A DNA stretch of 64,000 bases from JAVEDQ01 sp963783105 (lineage in GTDB: Bacteria; Actinomycetota; Actinomycetes; Frankiales; Frankiaceae): contig CAWAMI010000003.1 of the NCBI GenBank assembly GCA_963783105.1, positions 930,001-994,000 of the forward strand, written 5' to 3'. Under the pieces are notes generated by a model. The model saw only the letters and a program-made list of their open reading frames with translations. It was not told the origin of the DNA and did not search any database. A program made the translations under genes and the position numbers. Below, piece after piece: positions 49,752-58,793 of the stretch. Position 1 is the first letter of the stretch. Every line of letters starts with the position of its first letter.

Positions 49752-50157
49752 TCACAGTCAGAGGCCGTACCTGCTCGACGGGAACGTGCTGGTGGCCCTC
49801 GTCGTCGCTGAGCACGTGCACCACGAGGCCGCTCGCGCGTGGTTTCGGCACGCGGAACGATTCGCCACCTGCCCGACCGTGCAAGGCACTCTCCTGAGAC
49901 TGCTGATTCGCCAGGGGTCCAGCATCGCGGAGGCGAGACAGGCTCTGTCGATCGTCACCCGGCACCCCAAACACGAGCAGTGGCTCGACGACCTCAGCTA
50001 CCTCGAGATCGACCTGGCCGGCGTGCTCGGACACCGGCAGGTGACCGACGCGTACATCGCTGGCCTGGCCAGAGTCCGGCAGGGGCTCGTCGCCACCTTC
50101 GACCGCGGCTTTGCCGTCGCAGCGTCAGACGTGGCCGAACTGATCAGATCCGAGTGA
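49744..50157 (+). CDS. vapC: Toxin, VapC type PIN-domain ribonuclease
   Basis: 137 residues with a PIN fold: LLDGNVLVAL (first Asp), TCPTVQGTLLRLL (the usual acidic residue here is Gln), VTDAYIAGLA (Asp) and VATFDRGFAV (Asp). VapC toxins cut RNA, often tRNA or rRNA. ATG at 49744 within the end of vapB; an in-frame TTG at 49726 is less likely. Base composition is a little lower in GC than that of the neighbours, consistent with an accessory element. Confidence 0.85.
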   Translation: MADHSQRPYLLDGNVLVALVVAEHVHHEAARAWFRHAERFATCPTVQGTLLRLLIRQGSSIAEARQALSIVTRHPKHEQWLDDLSYLEIDLAGVLGHRQVTDAYIAGLARVRQGLVATFDRGFAVAASDVAELIRSE

Positions 50158-50300
50158 TCTGTAGCGCCGGTGAGACAGCGGTGTCGGTCGATGCGCCGGC
50201 GCCATGAGCGTCCGGACGTCAGCGACGGTTCTCCCGCGAAAGGGTTTGCGGGTGGCGCCCGGACGGTGTCGCGTCGCGGGTCCCCGGGTAGTGATCAGGC

Positions 50301-50651
50301 GTGCCGAACTACGCTGTGAACAGTGCTGCGGTAAAGCAGGCGCGATCGCTGATCGACGACGGGAAGTACGACACCTCGACGGAGTGGTCGGACGCTTCGC
50401 CGTCGGCCGACGACGGCAACGACGTCATCAACGACGAGGGCTACGACGGCTACGGCGCGTGGCACCTCGCCGTCGACCCCGACGCCTCCGAGGACACGAA
50501 GGGCCGCTACGCCTTTCCCTACGGCGACTTCAAGAAGGTCAACCGCGCAGCGCTCATCCACGCCAAGCAGCGCGCCGCCCAGAACGATCACGACGAGATC
50601 GAGAAGGCCGCGGACGAGCTGCTGCGGCACCTCGACGACAAGGCGGGCTGA
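50301..50651 (+). CDS. Small conserved hypothetical protein
   Basis: 116 residues, acidic. Characteristic blocks are ARSLIDDGKYDTSTEWSDA, YGAWHLAVDPDASEDTKGRYAFPYGDFKKVNRAAL and DEIEKAADELL. I recall similar small proteins in other actinomycetes but know no function. No membrane helix or signal peptide. GTG start at 50301, with TAGTGA 6 nt upstream. Confidence 0.72.
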   Translation: MPNYAVNSAAVKQARSLIDDGKYDTSTEWSDASPSADDGNDVINDEGYDGYGAWHLAVDPDASEDTKGRYAFPYGDFKKVNRAALIHAKQRAAQNDHDEIEKAADELLRHLDDKAG

Positions 50652-51030
50652 CGCACGTGGCCATCGGCCTGAGCGAGATCAGCGGCGTGATCGATCACTT
50701 CGAACGAACCTGTTCCGGGGCTGCTACTACTGGCGTCAAGAATGGGGCCGCCGGTCGGCCCGGAACGCGTCGAGACGGCTCGGCTTTATCGAGCGCCGGT
50801 CCAACGGATACAGCCAGTAGATCCACGCCGACTGCGTGACCGCCAGAACAATCAGGGCGCCGAGCGGAACGCGATCGCGAGAATGTAGGGGGCCATCGGC
50901 CCGCCGACGGGGCCAGAGGTCCCTCGTTCCCGAACAGCGCAAGCAGGAGAGTCTCTCCCAGACCACAGAGGGTGGACTCGAACAGGGAAGCCGACCCAGA
51001 AGACCGGTGGTCTCCGCGGATGGAGTCCAG
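50652..51030. other. 379-nt gap without a supported gene
   Basis: On the minus strand, two short frames encode membrane-like pieces that could join (PMAPYILAIAFRSAP, then GALIVLAVTQSAWIYWLYPLDRR around 50790-50890). This could be the worn end of an integral membrane protein gene, but I cannot name a family or a start. Otherwise nothing is seen; the GC content is lower than in the flanks. Confidence 0.3.
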
Positions 51031-51489
51031 ATGACCTACACAGGAGCTTCAGAGCAGTCTGCAACGGTCCCTCGCCAGCAGCAGCGGCGCCCGGAGGAGC
51101 CCGCCTCCTCAGCCTGGCAGGGCTGGGTGGCGTTCGGCGGCTTCATGATGATCCTGGCAGGCTTCTTCAGCACCATTGAGGGCCTGGTCGCGTTGGCCAA
51201 GGACGAGTACTTCCTGGTAGCGAAGAACGGCCTGCTCGTCAGCACCAGCTACACCGCGTGGGGTTGGACCCACCTGGTGGTCGGCGCCATCGTGACTCTG
51301 GCCGGCGCCGGCGTCCTGACCGGTCAGCTGTGGGCGCGGACCGTCGGCGTCGCGCTCGCATTCGTGAGTGCGATCGTCAACGTCGCGTTCCTGTCCGCCT
51401 ACCCAGTCTGGTCGACGATCATCATCACGCTCGACGTCATCGTGATCTACGCACTGGTGGTCCACGGTGGAGAGGTGCGGAACCGGTAG
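51031..51489 (+). CDS. DUF7144-type four-helix membrane protein
   Basis: 152 residues. After a Gln/Pro-rich N-terminus (about 25 residues) come four membrane helices; blocks GWVAFGGFMMILAGFFSTIEGLVAL, YTAWGWTHLVVGAIVTLAGAGVL and WSTIIITLDVIVIYALVVHGG are typical of this actinobacterial family. Function is unknown. ATG at 51031 with a GGAG site. It ends the small accessory patch; the 244 nt that follow hold no gene that I can support. Confidence 0.82.
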   Translation: MTYTGASEQSATVPRQQQRRPEEPASSAWQGWVAFGGFMMILAGFFSTIEGLVALAKDEYFLVAKNGLLVSTSYTAWGWTHLVVGAIVTLAGAGVLTGQLWARTVGVALAFVSAIVNVAFLSAYPVWSTIIITLDVIVIYALVVHGGEVRNR

Positions 51490-51733
51490 GCACTCCCCAT
51501 CCAGCTCATTCACCTCGGGCTGGCCTCGCCCAAGCGACTCGTACAGGAAGTCAAGCCGATCGACATCCGCCGTTGGCGACGTGCCCGGTGACTGCTCCTG
51601 TGCAGTGTGAGAGCTCTACTCGTCACCCCCGGGCCCGCAGTCGGCGGCCGTCGGCCCCAAGGCCAGCACTGAACGAGAAACGGGCGGGAGCGCACCGGGC
51701 AGTCGACCTTCGGCATGGTCGGCCGACATGCCC

Positions 51734-52087
51734 TCACCACCCGAGCTCGGTGAGGCGGGCGTCGTCGATCCCGAAGTGGTGCGCCACCTCGTGCACGACG
51801 GTGATCCGCACCTGCCGCACCACCTCGGCCTCGTCGGCGCTGATCGCGCAGATCGGGTGGCGGTAGATCGTGATGCGGTCCGGCAGGTAGCCGGTGTAGT
51901 TCGCGTCCCGCTGCGTCAGCGGCACACCCTCGTAGAGGCCGAGCAGGATGCCGCCGTTCTCGAGCTCGTCGCTGTCGTCCTCGACGACGACCGCGACGTT
52001 GCGCATCTGCCGGCCGAGTTCGGCCGGCAGGCCGTCGAGGGCCTCACCCACCAGCTCCTCGAACCGCGCCGCATCGACGTCCACCAC
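51734..52087 (-). CDS. Zincin-like metallopeptidase family protein
   Basis: 117 residues. The HExxH zinc motif is in VVHEVAHHFGID near the C-terminus; upstream blocks (PAELGRQMRNVAVVVEDD, GLYEGVPLTQR, LPDRITIYRHPI) match the small PF06262 family of predicted metallopeptidases. Its substrate is unknown. Two GTG codons at the start (52087, 52084) are both possible. It diverges from the YbaK gene. Confidence 0.88.
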   Translation of the reverse strand: MVDVDAARFEELVGEALDGLPAELGRQMRNVAVVVEDDSDELENGGILLGLYEGVPLTQRDANYTGYLPDRITIYRHPICAISADEAEVVRQVRITVVHEVAHHFGIDDARLTELGW

Positions 52088-52139
52088 TGCTCAAGAGTGC
52101 ACCTCCGCGACTCCCGCCGCGTCCGGGAGACTGGGCGGC

Positions 52140-52604
52140 GTGAGCGAGCAGCGAGCCCTCGCGGCGGTGCAGGAGTCCGGGCTGCAGGCGCGGGTGATCC
52201 GGCACGGCCCGGTCCGGAGCCTCGTCGAGGCTGCGGAGGCCCGGGGCGTCGAACCCGCCGCGGTTGTCAAGACGCTGGTCGTGCGGCGGGCGGAGGACGA
52301 CTACCTGTTCGTCCTCGTGCCGGGCGACCGGACCATCTCCTGGCCCAAGCTGCGCTCGCTGCTCGGCGTCAGCCGTCTGTCGATGCCCGACGCCGCGACC
52401 GCCAGGGACGCGACCGGCTACGAGCGCGGCACGATCACGCCCTTCGGCTCGACCACCGCCTGGCCGGTCGTCGCCGACGAGCGGATCGCCGGCGAGGTCA
52501 CGCTCGGGGCCGGAACCCACGGCGTGGCGGTGGCGGTGGACGCCGATGCGGCCCTCGCGGCGCTCGCGGCGACACGGGCGGACGTCACCGAGCCCGAGTC
52601 CTGA
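52140..52604 (+). CDS. ybaK: YbaK/EbsC aminoacyl-tRNA deacylase
   Basis: 154 residues with the YbaK fold: the conserved Lys in VVKTLVVR, then YLFVLVPGDRTISWPKL, GYERGTITPFG and the GAGTHGVAVAV strand. Such proteins hydrolyse mischarged tRNA such as Cys- or Ala-tRNA(Pro). GTG start at 52140, with GAGACT 7 nt upstream. Convergent with the next gene. Confidence 0.87.
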   Translation: MSEQRALAAVQESGLQARVIRHGPVRSLVEAAEARGVEPAAVVKTLVVRRAEDDYLFVLVPGDRTISWPKLRSLLGVSRLSMPDAATARDATGYERGTITPFGSTTAWPVVADERIAGEVTLGAGTHGVAVAVDADAALAALAATRADVTEPES

Positions 52605-52620
52605 TCCGCCGCTCTGAGCG

Positions 52621-54066
52621 CTACCGCAGGCGGCTGCAGTCGGTCACGACGTTCCACGACGAGCGGTCCGGCAGCCCCGGCGCGGTCGGAATCGCGACCT
52701 GTCCCGGTCCGACCACCGTGGCCCACGAGTTGGCCGCGGACCCGACCGAGCCGGGCTCGTCCCCGCCGTTCGAACGGCACCGTTCCTGCGCGGCCGCAAC
52801 GCCCTGCCGCCAGTCCGGTCCGCCGGCGCGGATCGACGCGGTGCGGTAGCTCAGCACCAGCACGGTGCCGATCAGCGCCGTGAACAGGACCCGGGCGAGA
52901 CGGGTTCGGTCCCGCAGGAGATCACCTGCGCCGCGAGCCGTTCGCCAGCCGACCTCGCCGGGCGCGGTCGCGAACAGCGCGATCAGCAACGCGCTGAGCA
53001 ACAGCAGCGCCGGCACCAGCATGTAGCGGGAGCCGTTCAGCGTGACCACCTGCCGGTCGAGGTAGATCGACGTTCCCCGGATCAGGAGCGGAATGGTCAG
53101 GAAGCCCGCCGAGTAGGCCAGGCACAGTGCCACCGTCGGGCGAAGGCCGCCCGCGACGCCCAACGCGTACGCCGCCGCCGCGATCGCGACGACCAGGAGG
53201 GCGAGAGCGAAGGGCAGGCCGAACCGATCGAACAGACCTGGCGTCCACCGGTCTCCGATGAAGATCGACCCGGCCACCCGCCAGCCGTAGGTCCCCGGGA
53301 TGTCCCGCCAGTCGCGCTCGACGAAGGCCTCCGGCGCCTTCTCCGACACCCCGTAGGCGGCCTGGAGCGCGAGGCAGACGCAGAACACGATCGGCGCCGC
53401 CAACACGTGTCGCCGCGGGCCCTCCCCCGCACCCCGCAGGGCGCGGAACACGCGGTAGGCGACCAGCGGCACGAACAGCGCCGTCAGCGGGTCACTCAGC
53501 ACCGCAGCGGCGGCGACCACGCATCCGGCGACGACCGCGCCGGTCGTTCGCAGCGGCCGGACGAACACCCAGAAGCAGGCGAAGTCGAGGTACCAGTGCA
53601 GGTTGTTGATGCTGGAGTTGACCTCCCAGCCCGCGGCCGGAAGCAGCAGGAAGGCCGCGAGCAGCACCCCCCGCCCCCAGGGGGACGGCAGGACCGGCGC
53701 CGTCGCCGACCACAGGTAGACCGCCAGCAGCGAGACGACGAAGGCGGCGCCGGCGTTGATGACAACTGCCGCATCCGGCACGGGCGCCAGGCTCGCGATC
53801 GCAGCGATTGTGCGGGGAACGACGTGCAGGTAGCCCTCGTAGGCCCGGCCCAGGGTCGTGACCAGCGGGGCGTTCAGCGCGTCGGTGTAGAAGATGCCGC
53901 CGTCCTCGGCGAGCAGCGAGCGCCAGGATGCGACCCCGGGCGTGCGGAGCAGCTGGGCGAGCGTCGCGACGACGACGAAAGCCACCCAGAGAGCGGGTCG
54001 GCCCAGCCGACCGGTGAGCCGTCCGGCGCGCGGCGTCGTCTTCGGGGCGTCGAGGGTGGCGGTCAT
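52621..54066 (-). CDS. Polytopic membrane protein, possible glycosyltransferase
   Basis: 481 residues with about ten membrane helices. The first outside loop contains SLLAEDGGIFYTDALNAPLV, an acidic ED/D pattern that resembles GT-C catalytic loops, and later WEVNSSINNLHWYLDFACFW. The C-terminal 75 residues form a small outside domain with paired Cys. It is coupled by ATGA to the GT39-like gene upstream, suggesting a shared lipid-linked sugar pathway. Exact function is unknown. Confidence 0.62.
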   Translation of the reverse strand: MTATLDAPKTTPRAGRLTGRLGRPALWVAFVVVATLAQLLRTPGVASWRSLLAEDGGIFYTDALNAPLVTTLGRAYEGYLHVVPRTIAAIASLAPVPDAAVVINAGAAFVVSLLAVYLWSATAPVLPSPWGRGVLLAAFLLLPAAGWEVNSSINNLHWYLDFACFWVFVRPLRTTGAVVAGCVVAAAAVLSDPLTALFVPLVAYRVFRALRGAGEGPRRHVLAAPIVFCVCLALQAAYGVSEKAPEAFVERDWRDIPGTYGWRVAGSIFIGDRWTPGLFDRFGLPFALALLVVAIAAAAYALGVAGGLRPTVALCLAYSAGFLTIPLLIRGTSIYLDRQVVTLNGSRYMLVPALLLLSALLIALFATAPGEVGWRTARGAGDLLRDRTRLARVLFTALIGTVLVLSYRTASIRAGGPDWRQGVAAAQERCRSNGGDEPGSVGSAANSWATVVGPGQVAIPTAPGLPDRSSWNVVTDCSRLR

Positions 54067-55433
54067 CGCCGTACCCGGACCCGGGAGTCGGACGGATCGG
54101 GAACGGCCGAGTCAGCCGGTTCAGCCGGCCGCCAACCCTCGTCCACCGGCTCGGCCCCGCGTCGCGCTCGCCAGCGCTCCCAGAGCGTCGCGACCAGGGT
54201 GGCGGTGCCGAGCAGGAACAGCACGTCGAGCGGGGCTCGCAGGCGCGGCGGTGAGACCGCGGCGATGCTGATGAGCAGGAAATAGGCCGCGCAGAGCAGG
54301 ACCAGCCCGCTGTCGGGCACGCGTCGGCGGCGTAGCTCCAGAAGGCCGACCACCCCGGCCGCCATCACGAGCCACGTCACGGGCACCGCCCAGTACCGCA
54401 GCGTCAGGTTGCGCCCGTCGTAGCGCTCCGCGCCGTTGTCGTAGCCGCGGTGCAGGTCCAGCAGGAAGCGGGCATTGCGCCAGACGACCTCCGGCACCTC
54501 CCCCGGGTGCGAACGCAGCCCCTCGATGCCGTTCCTGCGGAGGTTGGCGTCCAGCTCGGCCTCGTTGTAGGCGGCGGCGCCCGTGCGCAGGTGCGCGAAC
54601 CGCGGGTCGTAGACGCCGTCGGACGGCTTCTCCTGGGCGAGCGAGACCTCCGACCAGGCGGCGTTCAGGTTGAAGCCGTTGGACGTCACGAGCACGGGCT
54701 TGCCGAATTCGATCTGGTTGCGGGCCACCCAGGGCAGGACGACGACGGCCACCGCGACCGCAAAGACCGCCGTTCGGCGCCATCCGACCTGGAGCAGCAA
54801 CCAGAGCCCGATCACCGGTACCAGCAGCTGCGCGCTCGGCCGCGTCAGGACGAGCGCGCCGATCACCAGCCCCGCGATCAGGGCGCGGCGCCGCCCCAGG
54901 GCGAGCAGCCCGGCCAGCAGCAGCGTCAGCGCCAGCGGTTCGGTGAGCGGCGGGCCGTCGTTGGCGAGCAGCGGCGGATAGACCGCCGCGAGGCCGCCCG
55001 CGATCAGGGCCGCCCGCCGCCCGCCGAAGCGGGCGGCGAGCACGGCGAGCAGGACGACGACGGTGCTCCCCAGCAGGACCTGGACGGCCTGCGCCACCCC
55101 GAGGCTCGGCCCGGTCACCGTGAAGACCGCGCCGAGCAGGATGGGGTACAGCGGCGGCCGGAAGGCGGTGGCGTGCTCGTAGCCGAAGGGGAAAGTCGTC
55201 GAGACGCCGCGGCCCTCGGAGACCGACACCGCGATCTTGTAGTAGTCCGAGGCGTCCGAGACCGGCGAGTAGCCCCTGAGGACGATCAGGCAGTACACGA
55301 CGCGGACCAGAAGAGCGATCGCGAACAGCACGACCAGGGTCCGCCAGCCGAGCACGCTGCGCGCCGACCGCGCCTCGGCCTCGGGGGTCGCGACGGTCGC
55401 GGCGGCGGGGGGAGCGTCGGCGTCGGCGGTCAT
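54063..55433 (-). CDS. GT-C membrane glycosyltransferase (ArnT/PMT-like)
   Basis: 456 residues, about ten helices. The first loop has SPVSDASDYYKIAVSVSEG with the catalytic-type Asp, followed by FRPPLYPILLGAVF, typical of the ArnT/PMT-type family (GT39/GT83); LTRPSAQ and LPWVARNQIEFGKPVLVTSNGFNL are further matches. It would transfer a sugar from a polyprenyl carrier outside the membrane. Its ATG shares one base with the ROK kinase stop, and its stop overlaps the next ATG, so three genes are coupled. Confidence 0.78.
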   Translation of the reverse strand: MTADADAPPAAATVATPEAEARSARSVLGWRTLVVLFAIALLVRVVYCLIVLRGYSPVSDASDYYKIAVSVSEGRGVSTTFPFGYEHATAFRPPLYPILLGAVFTVTGPSLGVAQAVQVLLGSTVVVLLAVLAARFGGRRAALIAGGLAAVYPPLLANDGPPLTEPLALTLLLAGLLALGRRRALIAGLVIGALVLTRPSAQLLVPVIGLWLLLQVGWRRTAVFAVAVAVVVLPWVARNQIEFGKPVLVTSNGFNLNAAWSEVSLAQEKPSDGVYDPRFAHLRTGAAAYNEAELDANLRRNGIEGLRSHPGEVPEVVWRNARFLLDLHRGYDNGAERYDGRNLTLRYWAVPVTWLVMAAGVVGLLELRRRRVPDSGLVLLCAAYFLLISIAAVSPPRLRAPLDVLFLLGTATLVATLWERWRARRGAEPVDEGWRPAEPADSAVPDPSDSRVRVRR

Positions 55434-56404
55434 CACAGTTTGGTGGGCTGGTTGTCGGGCTGGCGGCTCAGGTCGGCCGCGCCGACCAGCCCGGCCGAGG
55501 AGCCGAGCTCGGCGACGAGGACGTCGGCGAGCGGGCGGTGGCCGGAGCCTGTGACGCGCTCGGCGTAGGCGCGGCGGGCCGGCTCGAGCAACAGCTCGCC
55601 GGCATCCGAGACGCCCCCGCCGATGACGAAGGTGCCGGGATCGAGGACGGCGGCGAGATCGGCCAGTCCCTGCCCGAGCCACGCACCGACCTCGGCGAAG
55701 CACTCCAGGGCGGCGGCGTCGCCGTCCCGCGCCGCCTCGGTCACGTGCGAGCCGTCGATGCCCTCCGGGCTGCCGCCCCCGAGCTCGAGCAGGCGGGCGC
55801 CACGACGCGGGTCGACGGTCGCGATCTCCCGGGCCTCGCGGAGCAGCGCGCGCCCGCTGCAGTACTGCTCCCAGCAGCCGCGGTTCCCGCAGCCGCAGCG
55901 GCGGCCGTTCGGCACCATCCGGACGTGGCCGAACTCCCCGGCGAGGCCGAAGCTGCCCCGGTAGAGCGCCCCGCCGACCACGACCCCACCGCCGATGCCG
56001 GTGCCTACCGTGATGCACAGCAGGCCGGACTTCTCCCGGCCTGCGCCGAAGCGGAACTCGCCCCAGGCCGTCGCGTTGGCGTCGTTCTCGACGACGACCG
56101 GCAGGTCGATCCGCTTGCTGACCTTGTCTCGCAGCGGCTCGTCGCGCCACGCGAGATTGGGGGCGAACAGCAACGTCGACCGCTCCCGGTCCACGAAGCC
56201 GGCCGCGCCGATGCCGACGGTGGCGACGTCCTCGGTCGCCTGCCCACACAGCTCCTCGACGACCTCGGCGATCGCATCCGCGACGGCCTCCGGATCCGTG
56301 CTCGGGGTCGGGCGGCGTGTCGTGGACGACAGGCGCCCCTGCTCGTCGACCAGGCCGGCGAGGATCTTCGTGCCGCCGACGTCGACGCCGATGGCGAGAC
56401 CCAT
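55433..56404 (-). CDS. glkA: ROK-family glucokinase
   Basis: 323 residues. VDVGGTKILAGLVD (ATP site), VENDANATAWGEF (catalytic Asp), GTGIGGGVV, EFGHVRM and the ROK zinc motif CGCGNRGCWEQYCSG are intact; this is the GlkA type of actinomycetes. It phosphorylates glucose to glucose-6-phosphate and in Streptomyces also takes part in carbon repression. ATG at 56404. First gene of a coupled unit with two membrane proteins. Confidence 0.92.
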   Translation of the reverse strand: MGLAIGVDVGGTKILAGLVDEQGRLSSTTRRPTPSTDPEAVADAIAEVVEELCGQATEDVATVGIGAAGFVDRERSTLLFAPNLAWRDEPLRDKVSKRIDLPVVVENDANATAWGEFRFGAGREKSGLLCITVGTGIGGGVVVGGALYRGSFGLAGEFGHVRMVPNGRRCGCGNRGCWEQYCSGRALLREAREIATVDPRRGARLLELGGGSPEGIDGSHVTEAARDGDAAALECFAEVGAWLGQGLADLAAVLDPGTFVIGGGVSDAGELLLEPARRAYAERVTGSGHRPLADVLVAELGSSAGLVGAADLSRQPDNQPTKL

Positions 56405-56547
56405 GAACACAGACCCTTCGAGACGACCGACCGGTGGCCACGCGCCGCCGGTGCTTGCGGCCAGGCTAGTCGGCAGCACCGACAGTCCCGCCCGACGTCC
56501 GCCCCGACACGCTCCGGCGAGGTGACGCCCGCCGTCCAACCGTCCGC

Positions 56548-56970
56548 TCAGGTCACCGTGATGTGCTGCACCGGCGGGCGGTCGGAGGCAGCCCAGGACC
56601 GCTCGGCCTCGGTTGTCGCAGCGTGGGTCGCGGCGTTCGCCGCTGCGCCTGCGGCGGGCCCGTCCGTGCCGGCCCCGTCCGTGGCGGCCCTGTCTGTGGC
56701 GGCCCTGTCTGTGGCGGCCCTGTCTGTGGCGGCCCTGTCCGTCGCGGCACGCAGCGCTGCCAGCAACTGGGTGCCCGCCTCGGTCAGGTGTCCGAGCACC
56801 TCGGGTTTGAGGCCGTTGACCATGGCGATGGCCTGGCAGACGGGACAGACCTTGCACTCGCTCGCGCTGCCGACCCCGGTCATCGCCGCACCGGTGGTCA
56901 ACCAGGTCTGCAGCGTCTCCGCCAGCTTGAGGGCCTCCTCGGACAGGGTGCCGTGCGGGTTCTCCGTCAT
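56548..56970 (-). CDS. Small Cys-motif protein with AATDR repeats
   Basis: 140 residues. The N-terminal half (EEALKLAETLQTWL..GSASECKVCPVCQAIAMVNGLKPEV) contains a conserved CxxC pair as in DUF5304-type proteins next to ArsA ATPases; the second half is low complexity, with five RAATD-type repeats encoded by a 15-bp tandem repeat. Function is unknown. It follows the ArsA-like gene after 30 nt and is probably cotranscribed. Confidence 0.75.
   Translation of the reverse strand: MTENPHGTLSEEALKLAETLQTWLTTGAAMTGVGSASECKVCPVCQAIAMVNGLKPEVLGHLTEAGTQLLAALRAATDRAATDRAATDRAATDRAATDGAGTDGPAAGAAANAATHAATTEAERSWAASDRPPVQHITVT
56673..56747. repeat. 15-bp tandem repeat in Cys-motif gene
   Basis: Three perfect copies of CCCTGTCTGTGGCGG (56688-56732) with a variant copy on each side. 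They encode the TDRAA repeats, and number changes keep frame. Confidence 0.9.
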
Positions 56971-57000
56971 CTGACCTTCTCCGTCATCTGAACTTCTTCG

Positions 57001-58182
57001 TCACGACGTCATCCAGACCGCGGGATCGGGGACGAAGTCGACGAGCAGACGCTCGTCGACGAAGCGCGCGCCGGTGGCGTCGCAGCGGCGGAGGGCGGAG
57101 GGCAGCGTGAGGATGCGGCGCCACGAAGCGACCGTGACCACGAGTTCGTCCCCGCGGCGGCTGAGCTCGACCGACTCCTTGGTGGCGAAGGGCAACGGCA
57201 GGGAGAGCGTGAAGCCCGCCTCGGTGCGCTCGACCGTCATCTGCTCCTCGGGCACCGGCAGCCCGAGCGGGTCCCTGTCGGCGTAGGCCTCGCGCCCGAC
57301 GGCGACCAGCGCCTCGAGTCCGACGGGCTCAGCCTCCTGATACGGCACGCGCAGGACGGGCAGCGGGGCGAAGGACTCGGTGACGTCGGCGAGCTGCCGC
57401 TCCTGCGCCTCCGCCCACCGGTCCCGCCAGGGGTCGCCGGTCGGGATGATGCGGTTGGCCAGCACCGCATCCACCTTGTAGCCGTAAAGCGACAGCGTGG
57501 TCATGGTCCGCCGCGCCTCGGCGACGACGACGGCCTCGGGGGTCAGCACGAGCCGCACGGTGGTGCGCTCGGCGTCGGCCAGGATCGCCCGGACCGCGGA
57601 CAGCTCGCCGTGCAGCCGCTCCACCGCGTCGAAGACGACGTCGGTCGGCATCGGCACCGAGCTGACCCGGTTGAGCACCGGCCGCAGGGAGCGGACGACC
57701 CGCCGCTCGACGGGCCAGATGCGGCGCATGTACCAGTTGAGGGCGTCGGGCAGGGCCAGCAGCCGCAGGGTCTCCGCCGTGGGGGCGCAGTCGACGATGA
57801 CGACGTCGTAGCGGCCGGAGTCGATCTGCTCCCGGACGGCGAGCAGGGCGAGCACCTCGTCCGCGCCGGGCAGGACGGTGAGCTCCTCCGCCTCGAGTGG
57901 GTCGACGCCGACGGCTTCGAGGGCCGAGAGCAGATAGCCCTGGATGTCCCGCCACGTGCGCTCGAAGCGCTGCTGCGCGTCCACCTGCTGCCCGGCGAGC
58001 CCGGGCTCCACCTCGACGGGCTCGCCGCCGAGTTCGACGCCGAACGCGTCGGCCAGCGAGTGCGCCGGGTCGGTCGAGATGACGAGTGTCTTCAGCCCGC
58101 GGGCAGCGGTAAGTGCGCCGGTCGCGGCGGCAGCCGTCGTCTTGCCGACGCCCCCCTTGCCGGTGAACAGCAGGACCCGCAT
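57001..58182 (-). CDS. ArsA-family ATPase
   Basis: 393 residues. The P-loop is GKGGVGKTT at residues 8-16, then STDPAHSLADAF and DCAPTAETLRLLALP; one ATPase domain is followed by a C-terminal Hsp20-like beta domain (about 310-393, GFTLSLPLPFATKESVELSRRGDELVV). No arsenite Cys triad is seen, so arsenic export is unlikely; a GET3-like or envelope role is possible. The M. tuberculosis counterpart is Rv2184c. It begins 10 nt after the SRPBCC gene. Confidence 0.9.
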   Translation of the reverse strand: MRVLLFTGKGGVGKTTAAAATGALTAARGLKTLVISTDPAHSLADAFGVELGGEPVEVEPGLAGQQVDAQQRFERTWRDIQGYLLSALEAVGVDPLEAEELTVLPGADEVLALLAVREQIDSGRYDVVIVDCAPTAETLRLLALPDALNWYMRRIWPVERRVVRSLRPVLNRVSSVPMPTDVVFDAVERLHGELSAVRAILADAERTTVRLVLTPEAVVVAEARRTMTTLSLYGYKVDAVLANRIIPTGDPWRDRWAEAQERQLADVTESFAPLPVLRVPYQEAEPVGLEALVAVGREAYADRDPLGLPVPEEQMTVERTEAGFTLSLPLPFATKESVELSRRGDELVVTVASWRRILTLPSALRRCDATGARFVDERLLVDFVPDPAVWMTS

Positions 58183-58192
58183 GGCAGCCGTC

Positions 58193-58624
58193 TCAGCCCT
58201 CGACGCGCTTCTTGAGGTCCTTGAGCGCGGCGTCGACGACCTTGCCCTGGATACGACGGCGGATGAGGCCCGGGACGGGGATCGCGAGCTCGACGGTGAG
58301 GTCGTAGGTGACCTTCGTGCCCTGACCGGAGGGTTCCAGGGTGTACGACCCGACCTGCGACTTCTGCGAACGGCCCTCGAGCATCGTCCAGCTGACCTTG
58401 GAGTCGCCGTCCCAGACGTAGGAGTTCACGTAGCTGTCGGACAGCCCCATCAACTCGACGTCGATCTTGACCTTGCGCGCCCGGCCGTCCTCGCCCGGCT
58501 CGAGCACCTCGGTCCGCTTCACGGGCCCGGCCCACTGCGGGTAGGCACCGAAGTCGGCGATGACCGCCATGACCGTCGCAGGGTCTCCCTGGATGACGAT
58601 GGACTCGTGCGCGTGGTCGGCCAA
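58193..58624 (-). CDS. SRPBCC (START-like) family protein, Rv2185c-like
   Basis: 143 residues. The cyclase/dehydrase-like fold is seen in ESIVIQGDPATVMAVIADFGAYPQWAGPVKRTEVLE, typical of lipid-binding START-like proteins. Start chosen as TTG at 58624, which has a GGAGG site 7 nt upstream; an in-frame start at 58645 would include that site in the coding part. It is followed directly by ArsA. It may bind a hydrophobic ligand. Confidence 0.87.
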   Translation of the reverse strand: MADHAHESIVIQGDPATVMAVIADFGAYPQWAGPVKRTEVLEPGEDGRARKVKIDVELMGLSDSYVNSYVWDGDSKVSWTMLEGRSQKSQVGSYTLEPSGQGTKVTYDLTVELAIPVPGLIRRRIQGKVVDAALKDLKKRVEG

Positions 58625-58793
58625 AGGAGATCCTCCGATCAGCACCGCCAGGACGTCGCTGTCCGGCAGCAGGGTCCTGCACCGTCTGCGGCCGGAGCTC
58701 GGTCACCCTGAGGTAGGACCGAGACCTTGGTCACCGCGTTGGCAGAGGTTATCCGACCGGGGACGAGGCGGCGGCAGCGACTACGCGGGCTGC

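Noticed and set aside
50736..51064. Two minus-strand frames with hydrophobic pieces as separate small genes
   Set aside because: Neither has a ribosome site or a recognisable family; at best they are remnants of one membrane protein, noted only as a gap feature.
57001..58182. Arsenite-export ATPase
   Set aside because: Single ATPase domain without the arsenite-binding Cys set, no arsB or arsR nearby, and a C-terminal Hsp20-like domain.
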